Source: Halorussus aquaticus (lineage in GTDB: Archaea; Halobacteriota; Halobacteria; Halobacteriales; Haladaptataceae). Taken from it: a stretch of DNA of 64,000 nucleotides. The position numbers and the translations under genes are program-made. The notes under the pieces are model-generated. The model did no database searches and was not told the origin of the DNA. It was given only the letters and a program-made list of their open reading frames with translations. The stretch covers positions 1,550,001-1,614,000 of the forward strand of contig NZ_CP100400.1 in assembly GCF_024218795.1 (NCBI RefSeq). Reading direction: 5' to 3'. Below are positions 57,821 to 64,000 of the stretch, in pieces (within the stretch, counting starts at the first letter, position 1; the number at the start of each line of letters is the position of its first letter).

Positions 57821-58982
57821 TGTCGTCCTCCGTCGAAGCGTCGCCGCCGAGGGCCTCCCGAAACGAGGCCAGCGTCCGTTCGACCGGGGTCGTCCCGGCG
57901 TCCGATTCGACGCCGCCGTCCGGGACGGCGCGTCCGCCGTCCGGACCGCCGCCCCGTAACGCTCGCCGCCCGTTCCTGATTGTCCACCGGACGATGCCGC
58001 CGGGCAGGAAGAACAGGAGCGCGAGCGTGACCAGCGAGAACAGCAGCAGGTCGAGTTCCGACACCGGCACGTCGGCCACCGGCACGGTCCACGCGAGACC
58101 GCCGAGGTAGTCCCGGAACATGTAGTAGAACAGGCCCCCGACCGCCGGACCGACGATGGTCCCCATCCCGCCCAGCACGCTGGCGATTATCACCTCGATG
58201 CTGACGGTGAGGACGAGCAGTTGGCTCGGTTGGGGGTTGCCGACCGGCGTGTGGACGAACATCGCCCCGGCGAGACCGCCGACCGCGGCGCTCAGCACGA
58301 ACGCGAACACCTTGAACTTCGCCGGGTTGAGACCCGCCGCGGCGACCGCGTCCTCGTCCTCGCGGATGGCGGTGAACACCGACCCGGCGTCCGAGCGCGT
58401 GACCGCCAGCAGCAGCAACAGGACGAACAGGAACAACCCGAACGCAAGGTAGTAGTTCGCGGTGATGGCGGTCTCGAAGCTCTCGAACGTGACCAGATTC
58501 TCGGGACTCGACAGGCCGAGTTCGCCGCCGAACGTGTCGCTGAACACGATGAATATCTGGAGCAGGATGAGCGGCGCGACCAGCGTCACCAGCGAGAGGT
58601 ACGGCCCCTCCAACCGGAGCGCGGGCACGCCGACGACGATGCCAGCGACCGCAGCCATCGCCATCCCGACCACGACCGCCAACGCGGGTTCGACGCCCCA
58701 GTTCAGGTTGAGCAGCGCCGACGTGTAGCCGCCGACCGCGAAGAACAGTCCGTGACCGAAGCTGATCTGGCCGGTGTAGCCCGAGACGGCGTCCCAACTC
58801 ATGGCGAACACCGCGAAGTACAGCGCGCCCGTGAGTTTCAGCGCCGTCAGGGAGCCGACGCCGAACGGGAGCAGGCCCAGCGCCAGCAGTCCGAGAATGC
58901 CCAACTGGTGGCGCAACGCCAGCGAGGTCGGGTCGAGCAGGTCGCGGTAGGACTCGCCGTCGGTGGTGACTTTCTCGGACAT
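57810..58982 (-). CDS. livM: Branched-chain-type ABC importer permease LivM (system 2)
   Basis: A 390-residue permease. LivM signatures are AMSWDAVSGYTGQISFGHGLFFAVGGY, LEGPYLSLVTLVAPLILLQI, the coupling helix RSDAGSVFTAIREDEDAVAAAGLN and VIIASVLGGMGTIVGPAVGGLFYY. The last 60 residues, after the final helix, form a variable acidic tail that overlaps the livG start. About nine hydrophobic segments are visible. It begins 2 bases after the livH stop. Confidence 0.88.
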   Translation of the reverse strand: MSEKVTTDGESYRDLLDPTSLALRHQLGILGLLALGLLPFGVGSLTALKLTGALYFAVFAMSWDAVSGYTGQISFGHGLFFAVGGYTSALLNLNWGVEPALAVVVGMAMAAVAGIVVGVPALRLEGPYLSLVTLVAPLILLQIFIVFSDTFGGELGLSSPENLVTFESFETAITANYYLAFGLFLFVLLLLLAVTRSDAGSVFTAIREDEDAVAAAGLNPAKFKVFAFVLSAAVGGLAGAMFVHTPVGNPQPSQLLVLTVSIEVIIASVLGGMGTIVGPAVGGLFYYMFRDYLGGLAWTVPVADVPVSELDLLLFSLVTLALLFFLPGGIVRWTIRNGRRALRGGGPDGGRAVPDGGVESDAGTTPVERTLASFREALGGDASTEDDNEH

Positions 58983-58984
58983 GG

Positions 58985-59851
58985 TCAGGCCTCCGCGAGT
59001 TCTCGGCCGAACAGTCCCTCGGGTCTGACGAGCAGCACGACCACGAGTACCACCAGCGACGCGAGACCGCTCAGGCTCGAATCCACGTACGAGACCGTGA
59101 ACACTTCGAGGAACCCGATGAGGTACGCGCCGACGACGCTCCCGCGGATGGAGCCGATGCCGCCGATGACGACGATGGAGAACGAGAGTATCAGCGGTCC
59201 GCGCCCCATCGTCCAGCTAGCGGTCCTGACCGAGGCGAGGAACACCCCGGCCACGCCCGCGAGCGCGCCAGCGAGCAGCCACGTGTACAGGTACATGCGG
59301 TCGCTCTCGATGCCGACGAGCGCGGCCCCTTTCGTACTCATGCTGGTCGCGAGGATGGCCTTCCCGGTCTGGGTGTAGTTGACCGCCACTATCAGCGCCC
59401 CGATGAGGAGCCACGAGAGGACGAACGTCAGCGCTTGGTTCGTCTGGACGGTGCTGCCCGCGATACGCAGTTGCCCCTGCAACAGTGACGGGACCGCCTT
59501 CGGTTGGGTCCCGACCGCCACGAGGAAGAACTGCTCGATGGCGATGCTGGAGACGAGCGTGAGTATCATCACGAGTATCGGCTCGTCCTGTATCCAGCGA
59601 ATCATCCCGAGGTACAGCACCGCGCTGAACAGTGCGGCGACGACCAGCGCGGCGAGCATGCCGGTCCAGATGCCGAGACCCATCGCGCTCGTGGCGTAGT
59701 ACGCCGTGAACGCGCCGATGGTGAGAATCGCCCCGTGGGCGAGGTTCAACACGCCGCCGACGCCGAATATCAGCGTGAATCCGATGGCGACGAGTGCGTA
59801 CAACGCGCTAATCGTGACGGCGTTGATGACCGTGGTGAGAACGTCAACCAT
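58985..59851 (-). CDS. livH: Branched-chain-type ABC importer permease LivH (system 2)
   Basis: A 288-residue permease with eight helices: VITISALYALVAIGFTLIFGVGGVLNLAHGA, the coupling segment STKGAALVGIESDRMYLYTW and FSIVVIGGIGSIRGSVVGAYLIGFLEV. These are standard LivH features. It follows the binding-protein gene by 24 bases. Both permease genes share more layout than sequence with the system 1 pair, so the two importers are probably old paralogs with different substrates. Confidence 0.88.
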   Translation of the reverse strand: MVDVLTTVINAVTISALYALVAIGFTLIFGVGGVLNLAHGAILTIGAFTAYYATSAMGLGIWTGMLAALVVAALFSAVLYLGMIRWIQDEPILVMILTLVSSIAIEQFFLVAVGTQPKAVPSLLQGQLRIAGSTVQTNQALTFVLSWLLIGALIVAVNYTQTGKAILATSMSTKGAALVGIESDRMYLYTWLLAGALAGVAGVFLASVRTASWTMGRGPLILSFSIVVIGGIGSIRGSVVGAYLIGFLEVFTVSYVDSSLSGLASLVVLVVVLLVRPEGLFGRELAEA

Positions 59852-59875
59852 AATTGGGGAGTAAGTCGGTGTCGG

Positions 59876-61246
59876 TCAGACCCACGGCGGGGACTTGTAC
59901 TCGGTCGTCGAGAGGTTGTCGGGCCAGATGACCTCTTGGCTCCCCGTCCCGCCGGTCTCCTGCCACTGCAGCCAGACCGGCCACGCGTGCTTCTTCCCGT
60001 ACTTCACGTCGTGGGGGTACTCCGAGTCCTTCCCGTAGTATTCGAGCGCCGGAGACGTGGTCCCCGTGAACGACGAGTTCTCCAGCGCCGGGATGACCTT
60101 CTCCGACTCCTTGCTCCCCGCCTCCTCCACCGCCGCGGCGTACTGCTTGACGGCGTCGAAGGTGATGTATCCGGTGTAGACCGGGTACTTGCCGTACTCC
60201 TCCTGATAGGAGTTGGCGTACGGCACGGTCTTGTCGGTTATCTCGCTCGTCGGCGTCGCGGAGTTCTGGGTCACCGCGTACCGGCACGCCCCGTTCGTCG
60301 CCTTGTAGTAGGACGGGAACTGCATCGGCACGTGGATGCCGCCGAACTCGAACGGCCGCTGCTGTTTCGCCCACTGGACGACCGCCGACGTTCCGGTGTG
60401 GGCCATGACGACGTACGCCGCGTCGACGCCCGCGCTCTGGACCTCGTCGTAGATGGGCGAGAAGTTCTCCGTCCCGCCGGCGTAGCGCTTGTTGACGGGC
60501 ACGTCGATTCCCGCTTCGCCGAGCGACCCGTTGATAGCCTTCGAAATCGGCTCGGTCCACTTGTAGTCCTCGGCGAGGATGGCCACCGAGTCCCACCCCA
60601 TCGACTCGAAGTTGGCCTTGGCGAAGTCCACCATGTTCTGGCCGAGGAAGTGGGAGTTGACCGGTCCGGTGCGGAAGAAGTACTTGAATCGGTCGTAGTT
60701 CTCCGCGACCTTCCGACTCGCCTCGGGCGTCGCCGCCCCGGTGCTCATGTGGAGCGTCTGCTGTTGGGCGATGCTCGACATCAGGTTCAGCAGGACCTCG
60801 CTCGTGAACACGCCTGTGGTCAGGTCCACCTGCTGACCGACGGTGAGTTCCTGATACTTGCGCTTCCCGGTCGCGGGGTCCTCCTTCGTGTCCTTCACGA
60901 CGACCTTTACGTCCGCGCCGAGGACGCCGCCGTTCTCGTTGAGTTGGCTCGCCGCGAGTTTCGCCGAGTTGGCTATCGACGCGCCGATGGGGTTGTTCCC
61001 CGGTTCGGGCGCGAGGACGCCGATCTTTATGGGCCCCTGTAGCTGTTGGGTCTTCGAGTCGCTGGACTGGCTCCCGCCGGTACACCCCGCCAGCGACGTG
61101 GCCGCGACGCCGGTCCCGGCGACCCGGAGGAACCGACGCCGGTCGACGACGGAGCCACCCGGCGATTTCTTATCATTGTTTTCTGTGCTTCGAGCCTGCT
61201 TTCCATTTACCCGATTACGAGGGTAATCGTTACCATCGTTAACCAT
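59876..61246 (-). CDS. Branched-chain-type ABC substrate-binding lipoprotein, Tat-exported (system 2)
   Basis: A 456-residue receptor. After a long 33-residue cytosolic lead comes the Tat signal VVDRRRFLRVAGTGVAATSLAGCTGG, with twin arginines and a lipobox Cys, so it is exported folded and lipid-anchored outside. The mature domain starts PIKIGVLAPEPGNNPIGAS and has the type I periplasmic-binding fold, with SAKLAASQLNENGGVLGADV. ATG 61246 is the only in-frame start before the signal. Its first codons overlap the dyad GTTACCATCGTTAAC, which would place a regulator directly on the 5' end of the gene. Confidence 0.87.
   Translation of the reverse strand: MVNDGNDYPRNRVNGKQARSTENNDKKSPGGSVVDRRRFLRVAGTGVAATSLAGCTGGSQSSDSKTQQLQGPIKIGVLAPEPGNNPIGASIANSAKLAASQLNENGGVLGADVKVVVKDTKEDPATGKRKYQELTVGQQVDLTTGVFTSEVLLNLMSSIAQQQTLHMSTGAATPEASRKVAENYDRFKYFFRTGPVNSHFLGQNMVDFAKANFESMGWDSVAILAEDYKWTEPISKAINGSLGEAGIDVPVNKRYAGGTENFSPIYDEVQSAGVDAAYVVMAHTGTSAVVQWAKQQRPFEFGGIHVPMQFPSYYKATNGACRYAVTQNSATPTSEITDKTVPYANSYQEEYGKYPVYTGYITFDAVKQYAAAVEEAGSKESEKVIPALENSSFTGTTSPALEYYGKDSEYPHDVKYGKKHAWPVWLQWQETGGTGSQEVIWPDNLSTTEYKSPPWV
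61215..61243. promoter_or_regulatory. Operator-like sites at the start of the system 2 importer operon
   Basis: GTTACCATCGTTAAC (61229-61243) matches the dyad at 26631-26645 at 14 of 15 positions. Next to it TTACGAGGGTAA (61215-61226) is the reverse complement of TTACCCTCGTAA at 31757-31768. Both lie within the first ten codons of the binding-protein gene, about 10-40 bases past the predicted transcription start, a position suited to repression. Confidence 0.55.
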
Positions 61247-61276
61247 CGTTCCGGGTGGAAGCTTCCATAACTATCT

Positions 61277-61284
61277 ATATAAAT
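61277..61284 (-). promoter_or_regulatory. Putative TATA box of the system 2 importer operon
   Basis: Minus-strand TTTATATA is the best TATA match in the spacer. It is centred about 35 bases before the ATG at 61246, implying a leader of under 10 nt. Confidence 0.6.
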
Positions 61285-61436
61285 GTGTGGGGTGGTATCA
61301 TGGGTGTAGGATGTCCTCCGAGTTTCGACACCCTGTCACGAACGCGATCTCGGACGGTCGCCACCCCGAGGCATCACTCGACCTCATTCGTTTCACGGGC
61401 GTAGGTTTTTAACACATCGGGCGCAACTCCGGGGTA

Positions 61437-62210
61437 ATGGTCGAGGCGTTCGCGGTAGCCAGCGGGAAGGGCGGCACCGGCAAGACCACGACGACGGTGG
61501 CGCTCGGCATGGCGTTGGCCGAGGAGTACGACGTGACGATAGTCGATGCCGACACCGGGATGGCGAACCTGCTGTTCCACACCGGTCTGACCGACGCCGA
61601 CGCGACACTCCACGACCTGCTGGTCGCGGACGCCACCGCCGACGTTGCCGACGCGGTCTACGACCGATTCGGGATGTCGGTGGTCCCCTGCGGAACCAGT
61701 CTCGCCGCGTTCGAGGAGGCCGACCCCGAGCGCCTCCGCGCGGTCGTCGCCGAACTCGCGGCCGACACGGACGTTCTCCTGCTGGACTCGCCCGCCGCGC
61801 TCGGTTCGAAGAGCGCGGTCCTCCCCGTCGTCCTCGCCGACCGCGTGGTCGTCGTGCTCCAACCGACGATTCCGGCGCTCAGCGACGGCCTGAAAGTGCA
61901 GGAGTACGCCCACTCGTACGGCACCGACACCGCGGGCGTCGTGTTCAACAAGGTCCACGACCCCGGCGGCGCGGCGGGCGTCACCGAGAAGGCCGAACGC
62001 TACTTCGACGGCCGGACGCTCGCGACGGTCCCCGACTCCGACGCCGCCCGGTCGGCCCGCCGCGCGGGCGAACCGCTGCTCGCCCACGCCCCTGACAGCG
62101 ACGCCGCGCGCGCCTACCGAGGGGCCGCGGCGACGCTCGACGTGCGACCCGGTGCATCGGACGACGTGGCCGACCGCTTCCGGAGCGCCGTGGTCCCCGA
62201 CTCGCTATGA
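61437..62210 (+). CDS. MinD/ParA-family ATPase
   Basis: A 257-residue deviant-Walker P-loop ATPase: ASGKGGTGKTTTTVALGMAL near residue 8, VTIVDADTGMANLLFHTGL (switch I-like), LLLDSPAALGSKSA (Walker B/switch II) and GVVFNKVHDPGG. No clear C-terminal amphipathic membrane-targeting helix is visible; it ends ADRFRSAVVPDSL. Haloarchaea have several MinD paralogs, some positioning archaella and chemosensory arrays rather than division. The message is probably almost leaderless: GTAGGTTTTTAAC is centred about 27 bases before the ATG. The next gene overlaps by 4 bases. Confidence 0.85.
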   Translation: MVEAFAVASGKGGTGKTTTTVALGMALAEEYDVTIVDADTGMANLLFHTGLTDADATLHDLLVADATADVADAVYDRFGMSVVPCGTSLAAFEEADPERLRAVVAELAADTDVLLLDSPAALGSKSAVLPVVLADRVVVVLQPTIPALSDGLKVQEYAHSYGTDTAGVVFNKVHDPGGAAGVTEKAERYFDGRTLATVPDSDAARSARRAGEPLLAHAPDSDAARAYRGAAATLDVRPGASDDVADRFRSAVVPDSL

Positions 62211-62830
62211 CGCGTCCCGACTCGGACGACCGGAGTCCGCCGGACCGAGACGCGCCGATTCTCCCCGAGCGGTCGCTCGCAGACGGGACCCTGCTCCGCT
62301 CGCGCGTCGAGTCAGACCTGTCGGTCCCGTTCGCCGCCGCCCTCGACCGCGAACTGACCGGCTACGCCGTCCTCGAACCGCAGGACGCGCTGTTGCTCGA
62401 CGCCGACGGCGCGGGCGTGGTCGCTTTCGAGTCGGGCGTCCCCCGGTCCGCGTATCACACCGGTACCGACCGCGGCGGGTCGGCGGCGCTGGCCGACCTC
62501 GCGGCACCGGGGCCCTACGACGTGACGCTCCGGTCGCTCCCGACCGACGACCTCGCGGTAGACGCCCCGCCCGACCTGCGGGTCCCGCCCGGACTAGTCG
62601 CCGACCGCCTCGCTGGCGACCCGGACCTCGCCGAGCGCACGCGCGAGACGGCCCCGGCGGAGTGGCGGGACGGCGGCGACGAGCGACCGGACGACGACGC
62701 CGACGAGTCGCTGGACGCAGTCGAGGCGTTCTTGGACGACGAGGAGAAGATAGCCGCGATTCGGGACCGCGCCCGCGAGGAGGCCCGCGAGCGTGCTGAG
62801 GAGTGGGGTCTCGACGGAGAACTGCAATAA
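62207..62830 (+). CDS. Hypothetical protein coupled to the MinD-like ATPase
   Basis: A 207-residue acidic soluble protein. Residues 22-100 look folded (SLADGTLLRSRVESDLSVPF, LTGYAVLEPQDALLLDADG, GVVAFESGVPRSAYHTGTDR). The C-terminal third is a charged region, with a coiled-coil-like end KIAAIRDRAREEARERAEEW. The ATG overlaps the ATPase stop (ATGA), which strongly suggests that the two products work together. I do not recognise the family; it may be a regulator or adaptor of the MinD-like protein. Confidence 0.75.
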   Translation: MTRPDSDDRSPPDRDAPILPERSLADGTLLRSRVESDLSVPFAAALDRELTGYAVLEPQDALLLDADGAGVVAFESGVPRSAYHTGTDRGGSAALADLAAPGPYDVTLRSLPTDDLAVDAPPDLRVPPGLVADRLAGDPDLAERTRETAPAEWRDGGDERPDDDADESLDAVEAFLDDEEKIAAIRDRAREEARERAEEWGLDGELQ

Positions 62831-62864
62831 TCCCTTTCCCCGTCGAACCCGTAGTCCCACTGTT

Positions 62865-63047
62865 ATGACTGGACAGGTATCCCGAATGCGGGGGCGGACG
62901 ACGAACAGTCAGATGGGGACGGTCGGGTACGTCGTCGCGGCGGGGGTCGCTATCGTCCTCCTGCCGGTTCTCCCGTTGGTCCTCCTGTTGTGGCTCCTCG
63001 CGGAGTCCGGTGAGAGGGACGAGCGCGAAACGCCACACGCGAGTTGA
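62865..63047 (+). CDS. Small single-pass membrane protein
   Basis: A 60-residue protein with one membrane helix (GTVGYVVAAGVAIVLLPVLPLVLLLWLL) between a basic head (MTGQVSRMRGRTTNSQ) and a charged tail (ESGERDERETPHAS). The G-Y-V-x-A-G-x-A-I-V-L-L-P-x-L-P pattern resembles a family of short haloarchaeal membrane proteins that I remember but cannot name with certainty. Starts 34 bases after the previous gene. Positive-inside rule predicts the N-terminus in the cytoplasm. Confidence 0.6.
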   Translation: MTGQVSRMRGRTTNSQMGTVGYVVAAGVAIVLLPVLPLVLLLWLLAESGERDERETPHAS

Positions 63048-63135
63048 CGCCCGCGACCGGTCCCGTTCCGCGGCGGTGACTGTCCGGGACGCCGAGAGCG
63101 GCCTCGCGCCCGGCGAAACGTCACGAAGGGCATGA

Positions 63136-63142
63136 TTTATGT
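63136..63142 (+). promoter_or_regulatory. Putative TATA box of the beta-helix protein gene
   Basis: TTTATGT within CATGATTTATGTCTC is centred about 27 bases before the GTG start at 63165, the spacing of a leaderless haloarchaeal promoter. Confidence 0.5.
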
Positions 63143-63164
63143 CTCGTATCTTTGAACCTCCACT

Positions 63165-64000
63165 GTGAACCGCGCTCGGACTCGGATACTCGCCGCCGTC
63201 CTCGTGTTCGGTCTCGGATGTACCGCGACCGGTCTCGCTACTGTCGGCGTTCCGGCAGGCGTCGTCTCGGCGAGCGGAACGGACGACGTGACGTACGTCG
63301 AACACGACGTGACGGCTGACACGACGTGGTCCGCCGAGGACGGCCCGTACCGAGTCGCGGCGGACGTGACCGTCGAGGAGGGGGCGACGCTCCGCATCGA
63401 ACCCGGAACGACCGTCCAACTCGCGGAGGCCATCACGATTCGGGTCGAAGGGAATCTCAGTGCCGACGGCACGCGGGCCGAACCCATCGCGTTCACGACC
63501 GCGCCCGAGGCCCCCGACCGCGTCCGCTGGGCGTCGATTCGGTACGAGGGGCGGTCGAACTCGCACCTCTCGCTCTCGCACGCGACCGTCGAGATGGCCG
63601 AGAACGGACTCACCGTGAGCAGCGCGGCGGGCCGCGTCTCGGTCGCCGACGTCACCGTCCGGAACGTGAGTCGGAACGGGATTCTGGTCGAGGACACCTC
63701 GCGCACGCCGAGACTGTCGGTCGAACGCTCGACGTTCACCGATATCGGTCGGCGCGGCGTCGCCGTCACGCCCGGGATGGGAACGGTCAGCGACGCCGCC
63801 GTCGTCTCGAACTGGAGCGCGACCGGCAGGCGAGCGACCCACCGGGCGACGTTCACGGTCGGTGCGGACACGACCGTGGACGCTCTCCGGGTCGCGTACC
63901 GCGGCCACGGCGGGGTCCGCGAGGTCGAGAAGGATTCGTTCTCGACGTTCGGTCTCGACCTCAACGGCAACGGAACCGTGGAGCGGTCGCTGAAACCGCT
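63165..64000 (+). CDS. Secreted right-handed beta-helix protein, 3' end outside window
   Basis: Starts at GTG 63165 and is still open at the edge (278 residues seen). The N-terminus VNRARTRILAAVLVFGLGC is a signal peptide with a possible lipobox-like Cys. The following part (TYVEHDVTADTTWSAEDGPY, then VTVEEGATLRIEPGTTVQLA) is the start of a right-handed parallel beta-helix of the kind found in surface and carbohydrate-related proteins. Repeating rungs follow: SHLSLSHATVEMAENGLTVS, RVSVADVTVRNVSRNGILV and RLSVERSTFTDIGRRGVAV. Several N-x-S/T sites suggest glycosylation. Enzymatic function cannot be judged from the part seen. Confidence 0.8.
   Translation, partial: MNRARTRILAAVLVFGLGCTATGLATVGVPAGVVSASGTDDVTYVEHDVTADTTWSAEDGPYRVAADVTVEEGATLRIEPGTTVQLAEAITIRVEGNLSADGTRAEPIAFTTAPEAPDRVRWASIRYEGRSNSHLSLSHATVEMAENGLTVSSAAGRVSVADVTVRNVSRNGILVEDTSRTPRLSVERSTFTDIGRRGVAVTPGMGTVSDAAVVSNWSATGRRATHRATFTVGADTTVDALRVAYRGHGGVREVEKDSFSTFGLDLNGNGTVERSLKP

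Noticed and set aside
62205-63908. 567-codon minus-strand frame across the end of the MinD operon and the beta-helix gene
   Set aside because: Arg/Pro-rich composition is unlike haloarchaeal proteins, and it runs antisense to four better-supported genes.
1-64000. CRISPR arrays, rRNA genes and complete insertion sequences
   Set aside because: No regularly spaced repeats, rRNA-like stretches, or transposase genes with terminal inverted repeats were found on either strand.

Overview
This window is haloarchaeal (class Halobacteria) chromosome. Most of it is very GC-rich, the proteins are acidic, genes overlap tightly and many start with GTG, promoters are archaeal TATA type with short or absent leaders, and marker families are present (FtsZ2 with its CdrS/CdrL regulators, archaeal CobY, CbiZ, fused CrtYcd-type lycopene cyclase, HalOD1, MEDS sensor domain). 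I cannot assign a genus from the sequence alone.

Layout. 1-7.7 kb is core chromosome: a medium-chain dehydrogenase cut by the window edge, lycopene cyclase plus the retinal-forming dioxygenase (overlapping pair), the tRNA thiolase NcsA, and the cell-division block ftsZ2-cdrS-cdrL with palindromic GTAAGAC boxes upstream of cdrS. 8.0-11.36 kb is a small accessory island behind tRNA-Tyr(GTA). It holds degenerate copies of the tRNA 3' end, a truncated virus/plasmid-type ATPase, a strikingly AT-rich gene with a C-terminal HEPN motif (defence candidate), a two-TM PH-like protein and two broken winged-helix genes. 11.4-15.4 kb has unrelated housekeeping genes (PepSY, GNAT, DUF21, a peroxiredoxin-like protein without its usual Cys, an M24 protein with an altered metal site). 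15.4-15.88 kb is a structured gene-free stretch.

15.9-21.7 kb is a seven-gene, mostly overlapping cobamide operon (HAD, CbiB, CobS, CobY, CobT-like, CobD-like, CbiZ) covering late nucleotide-loop assembly and corrinoid salvage. 21.8-25.6 kb holds an unknown membrane-anchored protein and a large MMPL/RND transporter.

25.8-61.2 kb is a long catabolic region for CoA-activated acids: three AMP-forming acyl-CoA ligases, two acyl-CoA dehydrogenases, a 3-hydroxyacyl-CoA dehydrogenase/enoyl-CoA hydratase fusion, a stand-alone enoyl-CoA hydratase, hotdog thioesterases and a MaoC hydratase, two SDRs, two zinc alcohol dehydrogenases, an aminoglycoside-phosphotransferase-like kinase, and two complete branched-chain-amino-acid-type ABC importers. 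One subset (ACAD10/11-like dehydrogenase, APH-like kinase, SDR, CoA ligase) resembles the parts list of bacterial 4-hydroxy-acid (levulinate) catabolism. Two promoters in the region share a 15-bp dyad, suggesting a common repressor. A histidine kinase with four tandem GAF-like modules and a small wHTH regulator lie inside the region. 61.4-64 kb carries a MinD-like ATPase with an overlapping partner gene, a one-TM protein, and the start of a secreted beta-helix protein that runs off the window.

The least expected items are the tRNA-Tyr island with its HEPN gene, the operator-like palindromes upstream of cdrS, the shared dyad of the catabolic genes, and two kinds of short palindromic inserts found in frame inside unrelated genes.
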